Source of the DNA: Flavimobilis soli
GTDB lineage: Bacteria; Actinomycetota; Actinomycetes; Actinomycetales; Cellulomonadaceae
NCBI RefSeq assembly: GCF_002564025.1
Contig: NZ_PDJH01000001.1
Coordinates: 1,736,001 to 1,800,000, forward strand
Reading direction: 5' to 3'
DNA length: 64,000 nt
The notes beneath the pieces are model-generated. The model was not told the origin of the DNA and did not search any database. It worked only from the letters and a program-made list of their open reading frames with translations. Positions 1-6,510 of the stretch are shown piece after piece (position 1 is the first letter of the stretch; the number at the start of each line of letters is the position of its first letter). A program made the translations under genes and the position numbers.

Positions 1-976
1 CGTACAGGTAGAAGGCTCCGTCTGCGGGAGCGACCTCCAGCCAGCCGAGCTCACCCAGCCGGTCGAGCAGGAGCGCGCGCGACTGCGCGTACCGGGTGAC
101 GTTCTCCTGTGCCGCGGCGTAGCCCTCGTCGGAGAACGCGGCCACGGCCGCACCCTGCGCGAGGGCGGGCGGGCACAGCGCGACGTTGCCCGCGAGCGCG
201 TCGACGGGCGCGACGAGGTCGTCAGGCAGGACGAGCCACCCGAGCCGCCAGCCCGTCATCGCCCAGTACTTCGAGAACGACGAGACGACGACGGCGCCCC
301 CGTCCAGGTGGTGCACAGCGCTCGCGCCAGGCCAGCGCGCGTCGTCGTACACGATGCCGTGGTAGATCTCGTCGCTGATCAGGCGCACGCCGTGCGACGT
401 GCACCAGGAGGCGATCTGGGCGAGCGCGGCGGCGTCGACCATCGTGCCCGTCGGGTTGGCGGGGCTCGCGAGGACGAGGCCCTCGAGCGGCGCCGCGGCG
501 TGCGCAGCGTCGAGCTGTGCGACCGTCGGCACGTATCCCTCGGCAGGGCCGCAGCCGATCTCGACGACGTCGCAGCCCAGCGACGCGAGGATGTTCCGGT
601 AGGCGGGGTAGCCGGGGCGGACGAGCGCGACGCGGTCGCCGACGTCGAACGCGGCGAGGAACGCGAGCATGAACCCGCCCGACGAGCCGGTCGTCACGGC
701 GACGCGCGACGGGTCGACGTCAGCCCCGTACCAGCGGTCGTAGTGCGCGGCGATCGCGCGCCGCAGGGCGGGCGAGCCCATCGCCTCGGTGTAGCCGAGG
801 CTGCCCGTCGCGAGGATCTCCTGGGCGAGGTCGCGCACCGCATCGGACGCGCCCGTCGTCGGCTCGCCGACGCACAGGTTGATGATCGACTGACCGGCGG
901 CGCGGCGGGCGTTGGCCGCGGCGACGATCTCCATCACGGCGAAGGCGGGGACGGCGGCCCGGCGTGCGATCTTCAT
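1..976 (-). CDS. PLP-dependent class I/II aminotransferase, 3' end outside the window
   Basis: About 325 residues are present and the C-terminus lies beyond position 1. The ATG at 976 begins MKIARRAAVP. Fold-type I features are visible: NPTG at residues 174-177, the pyridoxal-binding Asp in DEIYH at 202, and the Schiff-base Lys236 in SFSKYWAMTGWR. The family transfers amino groups between amino acids and 2-oxo acids in the cytoplasm. The substrate cannot be read from the sequence; aspartate/aromatic-type enzymes are the closest in motif layout. It runs in the same direction as the phosphatase gene upstream, but a 200-base repeat-bearing gap separates them, so co-transcription is uncertain. 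Confidence 0.88.
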   Translation of the reverse strand, partial: MKIARRAAVPAFAVMEIVAAANARRAAGQSIINLCVGEPTTGASDAVRDLAQEILATGSLGYTEAMGSPALRRAIAAHYDRWYGADVDPSRVAVTTGSSGGFMLAFLAAFDVGDRVALVRPGYPAYRNILASLGCDVVEIGCGPAEGYVPTVAQLDAAHAAAPLEGLVLASPANPTGTMVDAAALAQIASWCTSHGVRLISDEIYHGIVYDDARWPGASAVHHLDGGAVVVSSFSKYWAMTGWRLGWLVLPDDLVAPVDALAGNVALCPPALAQGAAVAAFSDEGYAAAQENVTRYAQSRALLLDRLGELGWLEVAPADGAFYLY

Positions 977-1010
977 GGCCTCATCCTGCCCGGCTCCGCC
1001 TCCGATCGCG

Positions 1011-1159
1011 CCGGTGCACACGCGAGGTGTGCACCGGGGCGATCCGTCGCCCGGGGCTCGACGTACCCGGCACCGACCGCGGTGGTGGCTCTACCCGCCC
1101 GTCCGCCGGTCGCTCCTTTCCGCACGTCACGTGTGCACCGGGGCGATCCGTCGCCCGGG
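1011..1159. repeat. 29-bp direct repeat with internal hairpins, two copies
   Basis: Positions 1027-1055 and 1131-1159 are identical over 29 bases and begin GTGTGCACCGGGGCGATCCG. Each copy contains a short stem-loop (GGGCGA-TCCG-TCGCCC). The first copy is also preceded by the inverted complement of its own start, so 1011-1021 and 1027-1037 form an 11-bp perfect hairpin. The repeats lie between the phosphatase stop and the aminotransferase start. They may be a REP-like unit or a processing/termination element; no coding role is apparent. Confidence 0.7.
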
Positions 1160-1177
1160 AGGCCTGCGCGGCGCCGG

Positions 1178-1732
1178 TCAGCCGACGACGCGGGCTCGGA
1201 TCTCCGCCATGAGGCCATCGACCGCGGCCTCGACCTCGTCGAGGCACAGCTCGAAGTCCTCGGGCCCGCCGTACCAGGGGTCGGCGACGTCGAGGTCGCT
1301 GTCGCGACGCGGCGTCGGCGCGGCCGGGTCGAAGGACCGGAACATGCGGACGCGGTCCGCGTCCTCGGGCGCGAGCCGGCGCAGCGTGGCCGCGTGGTGC
1401 GCGGTCATCGCGAGGACGAGGTCGCGGTCGCCGATCTCGTCGGGGCGCACGCGACGCGCGCGGTGCCTGGCGACGTCGTCGCCCGCATAGCCGCGGCGCG
1501 CGAGCGCGGTGCGCGCGCGGCGGTCGATCGGGTTGCCGTGCTCCTCCGAGCTGATGCCGGTCGAGTCGACGACGACGCGGTCGTCGAGACCTTCCTCGCT
1601 CAGGCGGGCGCGCAGGACGATCTCGGCCATGGGGGACCGGCAGATGTTGCCCGTGCAGACCATCATCACGCGCAGCGGGCTCCCCGCGGTAGGCGCAGGG
1701 GCGTCGGCCGGGAGAGGGTTCGTGCTGGTCAT
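1178..1732 (-). CDS. Low-molecular-weight protein-tyrosine phosphatase
   Basis: This is a cytoplasmic phosphatase of 184 residues. The P-loop CTGNICRS (Cys26 to Ser33) holds the nucleophilic cysteine and phosphate-binding arginine, and DPWYGG near residue 151 supplies the general-acid aspartate. Both are diagnostic for the LMW-PTP family, which dephosphorylates protein tyrosines or arginines. I chose the ATG at 1732 because GGCGAGG lies about nine bases upstream; an ATG at 1741 would abut that site. It diverges from the structured leader element at 1.8 kb, so the short gap probably contains two promoters. The substrate is unknown. Confidence 0.9.
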   Translation of the reverse strand: MTSTNPLPADAPAPTAGSPLRVMMVCTGNICRSPMAEIVLRARLSEEGLDDRVVVDSTGISSEEHGNPIDRRARTALARRGYAGDDVARHRARRVRPDEIGDRDLVLAMTAHHAATLRRLAPEDADRVRMFRSFDPAAPTPRRDSDLDVADPWYGGPEDFELCLDEVEAAVDGLMAEIRARVVG

Positions 1733-1787
1733 GGTCACCATCCTCGCCCATGCGAAATAAAGCCGTGCGCGGGCTCGGGCGCAGGCG

Positions 1788-1975
1788 TAGCGTCGCGGTC
1801 ACGTAGGGAAAGGAGGTGGTCCACGAGATGAAGTACTCCAGGACTCTCGAGGTGGTCGCCGGCTGACTGCCGGCCCGACCGGACGGTCCGCCAATCCCAG
1901 GCGACCACCGGGACCCGTGGGGGTGCGGCGTAGTCCACCGCACCAGCGCACCGAGCGCGACCCACGGGTTCTTTC
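1788..1975 (+). promoter_or_regulatory. Structured leader RNA / putative attenuator with competing stems
   Basis: A -10-like TAGCGT (1788-1793) precedes a near-ideal Shine-Dalgarno, AAAGGAGGTGGTCC (1809-1822), and a 12-codon ORF. The segment GGCGACCACC (1900-1909) is perfectly complementary to 1851-1860 at the end of that ORF. Its GACCACC part is also complementary to GGTGGTC (1815-1821) within the Shine-Dalgarno. Downstream, 1911-1921 pairs with 1961-1971 (11 pairs, one G-U), enclosing a 7-bp hairpin (1922-1928 with 1938-1944), and is followed by TTTC. This layout resembles translation-dependent attenuation. The pairings are read directly; the regulatory role is inferred. Confidence 0.55.
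1828..1866 (+). CDS. 12-residue leader peptide ORF
   Basis: The ORF reads MKYSRTLEVVAG and stops with TGA at 1864-1866. Its ribosome-binding site is unusually strong, nearly the full complement of the 16S 3' end, which is out of proportion for a random 12-codon ORF. The last codons contain the 5' arm of a 10-bp stem, so a translating or stalled ribosome would break that stem. There is no run of one amino acid as in trp- or his-type leaders. I do not recognise the peptide. It may act by being translated rather than through its product. Confidence 0.5.
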   Translation: MKYSRTLEVVAG

Positions 1976-2062
1976 ATGCCCTGACGTGGTCTTCACCGGG
2001 CCTTCGCCCGTACGCCGCTGTGCGCCCGCCCGAGTGTCAGAGGGCGCGTCTAGGTTTTCGGT

Positions 2063-2404
2063 ATGAGCCAGATCACAGCAGCCATGGTCACGTTCGACTG
2101 TTCCGACGCCGTCGCTCTCGCCCGCTGGTGGGCAGGGATCACGGGCGGGTCGATCGAGAGCGAGGACGAGTGGTTCACCGTCGTCTCCTACGACGGCGCG
2201 GGTCCGAACCTCGGCTTCCAGAAGGTCCCTGACCCGACGCCGGGCAAGAACCGCGTGCACCTCGACTTCCACGCCGAGGACCGCGACGCCGAGGTAGCAC
2301 GCTTCATCGAGGGCGGCGCGACGCTCGTCGGGCACCGCGAGGAAGGCGGTTTCACGTGGACCACGCTCGCCGACCCGGACGGGAACCAGTTCTGCCTCGC
2401 CTGA
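2063..2404 (+). CDS. VOC (glyoxalase/bleomycin-resistance fold) family protein
   Basis: The 113-residue protein begins MSQITAAMVTFDCSDAVALA and has one pair of beta-alpha-beta-beta-beta modules of the vicinal oxygen chelate fold. HLDFHAED near residue 71 and the C-terminal WTTLADPDGNQFCLA are typical. Members bind a metal or small ligand and include glyoxalases, dioxygenases and drug-binding proteins; the ligand here is unknown. A TANNNT hexamer (TAGGTT, 2051-2056) ends seven bases before the ATG with no Shine-Dalgarno, which suggests a leaderless transcript. That would make it independent of the structured RNA upstream unless there is read-through. Confidence 0.85.
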   Translation: MSQITAAMVTFDCSDAVALARWWAGITGGSIESEDEWFTVVSYDGAGPNLGFQKVPDPTPGKNRVHLDFHAEDRDAEVARFIEGGATLVGHREEGGFTWTTLADPDGNQFCLA

Positions 2405-2432
2405 AGCGAGGCTTTCCACCGATAAATGAGTG

Positions 2433-2455
2433 GTCCGGGCCGAACCGGCCCGGAC
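2433..2455 (+). terminator. Hairpin downstream of the VOC gene
   Basis: A perfect 10-bp stem (2433-2442 with 2446-2455) closes on a 3-base loop about 30 bases after the VOC stop. There is no T tract, so it may act as a weak terminator or as part of the 5' leader of the small gene at 2513. Confidence 0.55.
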
Positions 2456-2512
2456 ACAATCGAAGAGTCCTCGAGAAGCGAGGGCTCCGTCCCATCTACC
2501 AGGAGATACATC

Positions 2513-2680
2513 ATGTCCGTGTTCCACAGCGGGCGCTCGCACAGGGCTCCCGCCACCTCGGTCAACCAGCGCTTCAGGCATGCTGCGGCGCCGGACGGCG
2601 ACCCGATGTCGCACGACCAGCGCACCGCGGTCGACATCTACCAGGCGACCCGCCCGATGCCGAACCTGATCATCCGATGA
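2513..2680 (+). CDS. Small protein of unknown function, 55 residues
   Basis: The ORF starts MSVFHSGRSHRAPATSVNQR and ends PMPNLIIR. AGGAG at 2501-2505 sits seven bases before the ATG, and a strong 14-bp terminator follows 25 bases after the stop, so the unit looks like a genuine monocistronic gene. The protein is polar, rich in His and Arg, and has no signal peptide or membrane segment. An in-frame ATG at 2426 would add 29 residues but has no ribosome-binding site. I recognise no family. Its layout mirrors the other small gene at 3867, on the other side of the LysR gene. Confidence 0.55.
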   Translation: MSVFHSGRSHRAPATSVNQRFRHAAAPDGDPMSHDQRTAVDIYQATRPMPNLIIR

Positions 2681-2705
2681 GCGGCAAGCGCTGCACCACC
2701 CACCC

Positions 2706-2742
2706 ATGAAGGGGCCGACAGACCGTCGGCCCCTTCATCGTT
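2706..2742 (+). terminator. Rho-independent terminator of the 55-residue ORF
   Basis: A 14-bp perfect stem (2706-2719 with 2725-2738) with a 5-base loop is followed by CGTTCT. It also faces the end of the convergent LysR gene, about 110 bases away. Confidence 0.75.
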
Positions 2743-2851
2743 CTCCGGGGGACGACGGCGCGGCGCGCCCGGGAGGACAGGACCCCCCGCGCACGGCCCC
2801 CGCCCGCAGCTACGGCGCTCGCGCGAAGCGGGCCGCGCGCCGACCGTCCGC

Positions 2852-3757
2852 TCAGGCGAGCTCGAGCCCGCGAGCCTCCTCGACGAGCGCCTCGAGCAGC
2901 GCCTCGACGGCGGCGCCCGGCTCGTGCCGGCTGACGCGGTGACGCGCGACGATGCGCCGGCTGCCGAGGCCGGGGAGCGCCACGACCTCGACGCCCTCGG
3001 GGATGCCGGACTGCAGGGCGAGCGCCGGCAGGAGCGCCGGGCCGTCGCCCGCGGCGACGAGCGTGAGCGCGATGTCGAAGTCGAAGAACGTGTGCCGCAT
3101 CTGCAGCTCGACGCCGAGCGCCTGAGCCACACGGCCGAGGGCTCGCGCGGCCGCCGTCGACGGGTCGGGCGCGACCCAGCGCACCCCCGCGAGGTCGTGC
3201 AGCGACGTCGGCGTCGGGAACGACGACGGGATGACGAGCCGCCACGGCTCGTCGAGGATCGGGATCTCGCGCTGGCCACGCGGGATGTTCGGCGCGGTGT
3301 CCTCGTCACGCTCGTGGAGGACGACGTCGACCTCGCCCGCGCGCAGCGCGCGCAGCGCCTCCGCGTACTCCATCTCCCGGACGTGGGGCTCGACGCCGGG
3401 CGACGACTCGCGCAGCTTGAGGATCGCCGGAACGAGCGCCGCGATCGTCACGGTCTGGAAGGACGCGACCGTGACCGTACCGCTCGCTCCGTCGCCCGCC
3501 GCGGCGAGGCGCTTGCGGGCCGTGACGAGCTCCGCCTCGATGTGCTCGGCGGCCTCCGCGAGGATGCGCCCCGCCTGCGTGAGGGTGACGCCGCGCGGTC
3601 CGCGGTCGAGGACTGTGACGCGTTCCTCAGCCTCGAGCCGGGCGATCTGCTGGGAGACCGCAGAAGGGGTCACATGCAGCAGATCTGCGGCCGCGAGGAC
3701 GCCTCCAGCCCTGTGCACAGCCAAGAGGAAGGCAAGTCTTTTCGGGTCCGCGGTCAT
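2852..3757 (-). CDS. LysR-family transcriptional regulator
   Basis: The 301-residue protein has an N-terminal winged helix-turn-helix at about residues 4-60 (LLHVTPSAVSQQIARLEAEE) and a periplasmic-binding-protein-like effector domain from about 90 to 295. LysR proteins act as DNA-bound tetramers and usually control themselves and a divergent gene. The only divergent gene is the 49-residue ORF at 3867, which makes it the first candidate target. An inverted repeat of the LysR-box type overlaps the start codon. No Shine-Dalgarno precedes the ATG, so translation is probably leaderless. The effector is unknown. Confidence 0.9.
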   Translation of the reverse strand: MTADPKRLAFLLAVHRAGGVLAAADLLHVTPSAVSQQIARLEAEERVTVLDRGPRGVTLTQAGRILAEAAEHIEAELVTARKRLAAAGDGASGTVTVASFQTVTIAALVPAILKLRESSPGVEPHVREMEYAEALRALRAGEVDVVLHERDEDTAPNIPRGQREIPILDEPWRLVIPSSFPTPTSLHDLAGVRWVAPDPSTAAARALGRVAQALGVELQMRHTFFDFDIALTLVAAGDGPALLPALALQSGIPEGVEVVALPGLGSRRIVARHRVSRHEPGAAVEALLEALVEEARGLELA

Positions 3758-3772
3758 GTAGCAACACTACAT
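3756..3772. promoter_or_regulatory. Putative LysR-box operator
   Basis: ATGTAG-CAACA-CTACAT is a perfect 6-bp inverted repeat with a 5-base spacer, in the T-N11-A style of LysR operators. It overlaps the regulator's own start codon, which fits autorepression. Binding is inferred. Confidence 0.55.
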
Positions 3773-3866
3773 CGGGGATCAAAGAAGATTCAATTGTGCT
3801 TAAGCAGATTCGTCACCAAGATAGAGGTGTTCCTCCACCGGGACGACAAAGAAAAGGAGCAGAGAG

Positions 3867-4016
3867 ATGACCGCCGCACAGCACTCCATCGCCAAGGCCG
3901 CACGCTGGTTCAAGCGCCGGGCCACGACCAAGTCGTGGGTCCACGGAGAGCACACGCGGATCAGCCCGGCCATCACGATGCACCAGGAGCCGTTCACCGG
4001 TATGAACGTGCGCTGA
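3867..4016 (+). CDS. Small basic protein of unknown function, 49 residues
   Basis: The ORF begins MTAAQHSIAKAARWFKRRAT and ends EPFTGMNVR. AAAGGAG lies eight bases before the ATG and a classic terminator with a T tract follows about 50 bases after the stop, so this is well supported as an expressed small gene. The first 20 residues form a potential cationic amphipathic helix; there is no signal peptide. It is divergent from the LysR gene and shares the 110-base control region. I recognise no family. It may be a regulatory or stress peptide, but nothing in the sequence decides this. Confidence 0.55.
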   Translation: MTAAQHSIAKAARWFKRRATTKSWVHGEHTRISPAITMHQEPFTGMNVR

Positions 4017-4064
4017 GACGCACATCCTCAGGGCCGCGGGACCCCCGCCCGCGCCGCCCACGAG

Positions 4065-4094
4065 AGCCGCGACCAACGAGGTCGCGGCTTTTTC
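4065..4094 (+). terminator. Rho-independent terminator of the 49-residue ORF
   Basis: A 10-bp perfect stem (4065-4074 with 4080-4089) with a 5-base loop runs straight into a T tract, one of the clearest intrinsic terminators in the window. Confidence 0.88.
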
Positions 4095-4112
4095 GTACCC
4101 TCACGCACCTCG

Positions 4113-4180
4113 CGAGGTAGGGCCTTGCACGCCGGGTAGGGCCCTGCAGGGCCCTACGTCGAGCGCAAGGGCCTACCTCG
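4113..4180. repeat. Nested palindrome around a perfect 22-bp palindrome
   Basis: Positions 4136-4157 are a 22-bp palindrome with no spacer, centred on CTGCAG. Around it, 4113-4128 and 4165-4180 are inverted repeats of 16 bases with one mismatch. The motif TAGGGCC occurs four times, twice in each direction. The element lies in non-coding DNA between a terminator and the convergent flavoprotein gene. Candidates are a binding site for a symmetric protein, a REP-type element or a cruciform-forming site. Confidence 0.7.
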
Positions 4181-4377
4181 GCGGACGACGGGCGCGGGGC
4201 GGCGCCATTGGCGACCGGCAGACAGGCACGGCCTCGGCCTCGGCCTCGGCCTCGGCGGGAGCATCGGTCCCCCGGGGGGGCGCCTGCGGGCGCGTCAGTC
4301 GCGCCCGGACAGGGGCGCCCCGCGCGAGCGTCGGTCGCACCCGGGCGGGCGGCGCCGGTGAGCGCCGCCCGCCAGAG
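4181..4377. other. GC-rich gap with hexanucleotide tandem repeat
   Basis: No gene is supported here. GCCTCG is repeated four times at 4231-4254, followed by GC-only palindromic sequence (GGGGCGCCCC near 4314) up to the stop of the flavoprotein gene. The repeat looks like simple slippage DNA. Confidence 0.6.
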
Positions 4378-5523
4378 TCAGGAGAGGCCCAGGATCTCCT
4401 CGACCGGGCCGGTCATGAGGTCGGCGCCCTTGATCCGCGCGGTCTCCTCGCTCCCGAGGACGACGCGCGTGCCGTCAGGCTGCTGCAGCTGCGACGCGCC
4501 GCCCGTCGGGCCGAGCGGGAGCACGATCTGCTCGCGCGCCGCCGTGTAGGTCGCGGTCGGCTTCTCGCCCGCGATGAGCGAGCGGATGTTGGCCGCAGCA
4601 ACGCGCGCGTGGGCCACCGCGGCCTGCGCGCGCTTCGACTCGGGGACGTCCGTCACGTCTCCGACCGCGAAGACCGTCTCGAAGCCCTCGACCTGCATCG
4701 TGGGCTGGACGGCGAGGCGGCCGTCGCCGCGCCGCACGTTCGCGAACGCGCTGTCGAGGTAGTCAGACTCCTGCTGGTTGCCGAAGCACCGGAACCACAT
4801 CTGCGCGTCGATCCGCTGACCGTCGGTCGTGTGGACGGTGAAGTCGTGGAGCGTGCCGACGTCGCCCGACGGCCAGTAGGCGAGCTGGCGGCCGAGGATG
4901 AAGTTCACGCCCGCAGCCTCGAGCTGCTCGTGCAGCGCCCTGCGGAACTCGGGCAGGTACTCGGGGCTCGGCAGGATGTCGAACTCACGCTCGACGATCG
5001 TGATGCCCAGGTGAGGGAACGCGTGCAGCAGCTCTCCGGCGAGCTCGACCCCCACGGGCCCGCCGCCGACGAGCAGGACGTCGCGCGTCACCCCGAGCGC
5101 CTCGCGCAGCCGGGAGAGACGCGACCGCGCGACCCACGCATGCTGCTCGATGTACTTCGCGGGGAACGGGTAGGAGGTGCCGGTCGCGAGGACGATGTAG
5201 TCGGCGTCGAGCACCTGGACGGGCGAGATCTGGACCTGCGTCGGCGTCACGCGTCGCGCCGTGTCGTTGATGACGCGGCCACGCGTGAGCAGCTTGTCGT
5301 ACGAGTGGAAGACCTTCGCCTCCCACGCCTCGTCGACCGTCGCGCGCAGCGTCGCGACCGCATGCACGAAGTGGTCCTTGGGCTCGACGACGGTGACGTC
5401 GGCGACGGCGTCGAGCTCGCGGGCGACCGTGGCGCCGGCATAGCCTCCGCCGACGACGACGACGCGCGGCTCGCGCGGTGCGTCGGAGGGTACGGACGGG
5501 GTGGCGGGTGCGACGTCGGACAT
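4378..5523 (-). CDS. NAD(P)/FAD-dependent oxidoreductase (NDH-2/FSP1-like)
   Basis: The 381-residue protein has two Rossmann motifs: GGGYAG at 25-30 for FAD and GGGPVG near 153 for NAD(P)H. FAVGDVTDVPES near 292 is the second FAD contact. This is the pyridine nucleotide-disulfide fold without a redox-active CxxC pair, as in type II NADH dehydrogenases and AIF/FSP1-like quinone reductases. It probably transfers electrons from NAD(P)H to a quinone or similar acceptor at the membrane. One base separates it from the membrane protein gene upstream, indicating an operon. The acceptor cannot be read from sequence. Confidence 0.85.
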   Translation of the reverse strand: MSDVAPATPSVPSDAPREPRVVVVGGGYAGATVARELDAVADVTVVEPKDHFVHAVATLRATVDEAWEAKVFHSYDKLLTRGRVINDTARRVTPTQVQISPVQVLDADYIVLATGTSYPFPAKYIEQHAWVARSRLSRLREALGVTRDVLLVGGGPVGVELAGELLHAFPHLGITIVEREFDILPSPEYLPEFRRALHEQLEAAGVNFILGRQLAYWPSGDVGTLHDFTVHTTDGQRIDAQMWFRCFGNQQESDYLDSAFANVRRGDGRLAVQPTMQVEGFETVFAVGDVTDVPESKRAQAAVAHARVAAANIRSLIAGEKPTATYTAAREQIVLPLGPTGGASQLQQPDGTRVVLGSEETARIKGADLMTGPVEEILGLS

Positions 5524-5524
5524 C

Positions 5525-6355
5525 TCAGACGACCTTTACGAGCAGAAGGACGGTCAACGTCGTCGAGACGAGGATCTCGCCGACCCCGACCTGCTTGGGC
5601 GTCGCGCCGGTCCGGGGCACGGCCAGCGCACGGAGCAGCAGGAGCGCGTTGAGAGCTACCAGCGGCCCCATGTCGAGCGTAGCGACCGGGGAGCCGCTCG
5701 TACCCGGGACCATCCGGCCCATGATCGCGGCGGCTGCGAGCGGGAGCGGGACCATCGCGGCGTGGTAGGCGAGCGACAGCGCGAGATACGTGCGGTTGCC
5801 GCGCTCCCGGATGATCGTCTTGACGTAGAACGCGGTTCCGACGAAGTACGCGAGGACGAGGGCGGTCGCGAGCCAGACGGCGGGCCACCCGTCGGTCGGG
5901 GCGCGTCCGGCGTCGTACGCGACGGGCAGCATGAGGCACGCGGCGGTGACGGAGACGGCGTCGTTGACGAGCGAGCGGTCCTTGCGGCGGTGGGAGCACC
6001 AGAGCGAGACGACCAGCAGCGGCAGGAAGACGGGCACCCACCGTAGGAGCCGTGGTTCGGCGAGCGCGACGACGGCGCCGAGCGGGGCGCACGCGAGCGC
6101 GTAGGCGCGCACGGGCGGGAGGTATCGCGGCTTGCGCCGCGAGCGCAGCCACTGACCGGTCGCGAAGAACGCGAGGTAGCCGACGATCCACAGCAGCGCG
6201 AGGGGGACGTGCACCCAGGCGCCGCCTGAGGCGACGACGCCGACGACGAGCGGGACGACGAGCATCGCCCAGGCGCCGTGCTGGTCCGGCACCCAGCCGC
6301 GCGTGGGTCTGCGACGGCGTCGTCGCGTCGCAGGTGGAGTCGCCACCGACATCAT
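5525..6355 (-). CDS. YwiC-like membrane protein
   Basis: The 276-residue protein has a basic N-terminus rich in Arg, then GWVPDQHGAWAML, the hallmark of the YwiC-like family, followed by about eight hydrophobic segments. The family function is unproven; in Bacillus a member lies beside anaerobic nitrate-respiration genes. The gene is the first of a two-gene unit with the NDH-like flavoprotein, so a role in membrane redox metabolism is a reasonable guess. Two start codons are adjacent (ATGATG). It diverges from the AspT-like transporter across a 155-base control region. Confidence 0.8.
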   Translation of the reverse strand: MMSVATPPATRRRRRRPTRGWVPDQHGAWAMLVVPLVVGVVASGGAWVHVPLALLWIVGYLAFFATGQWLRSRRKPRYLPPVRAYALACAPLGAVVALAEPRLLRWVPVFLPLLVVSLWCSHRRKDRSLVNDAVSVTAACLMLPVAYDAGRAPTDGWPAVWLATALVLAYFVGTAFYVKTIIRERGNRTYLALSLAYHAAMVPLPLAAAAIMGRMVPGTSGSPVATLDMGPLVALNALLLLRALAVPRTGATPKQVGVGEILVSTTLTVLLLVKVV

Positions 6356-6445
6356 GACGACATGATCTCACGATGCGTCAGAACGGTTATGGGACGTTGT
6401 GACTCGGGCCTCGTGTCTCCTCGCTCACAGCCAGCCGAAACGTCC

Positions 6446-6502
6446 TATGATTCGCCTCTGCCGACCTCTACCGTTGAGGGCAGATCCCCCACACCTCAAC
6501 GG
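6446..6502 (+). promoter_or_regulatory. Promoter -10 and RBS-overlapping hairpin before the AspT-like gene
   Basis: TATGAT at 6446-6451 is a good -10 hexamer; a -35 is not clear. Downstream in the leader, CCGTTGAGG (6471-6479) and CCTCAACGG (6494-6502) form a perfect 9-bp stem with a 14-base loop. The 3' arm contains the first two bases of the GGAG ribosome-binding site (6501-6504) for the GTG at 6511. The stem could limit ribosome access, or the DNA repeat could be an operator. Confidence 0.5.
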
Positions 6503-6510
6503 AGCTCACC

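Noticed and set aside
973..1218. Small frames over the 29-bp repeats
   Set aside because: They have no ribosome-binding site and are created by repeat sequence; non-coding repeat is the simpler reading.
4208..4549. 113-codon plus-strand frame running over the GCCTCG repeat into the flavoprotein gene
   Set aside because: It is simple-repeat translation (Arg/Pro) joined to the reverse of a real gene.
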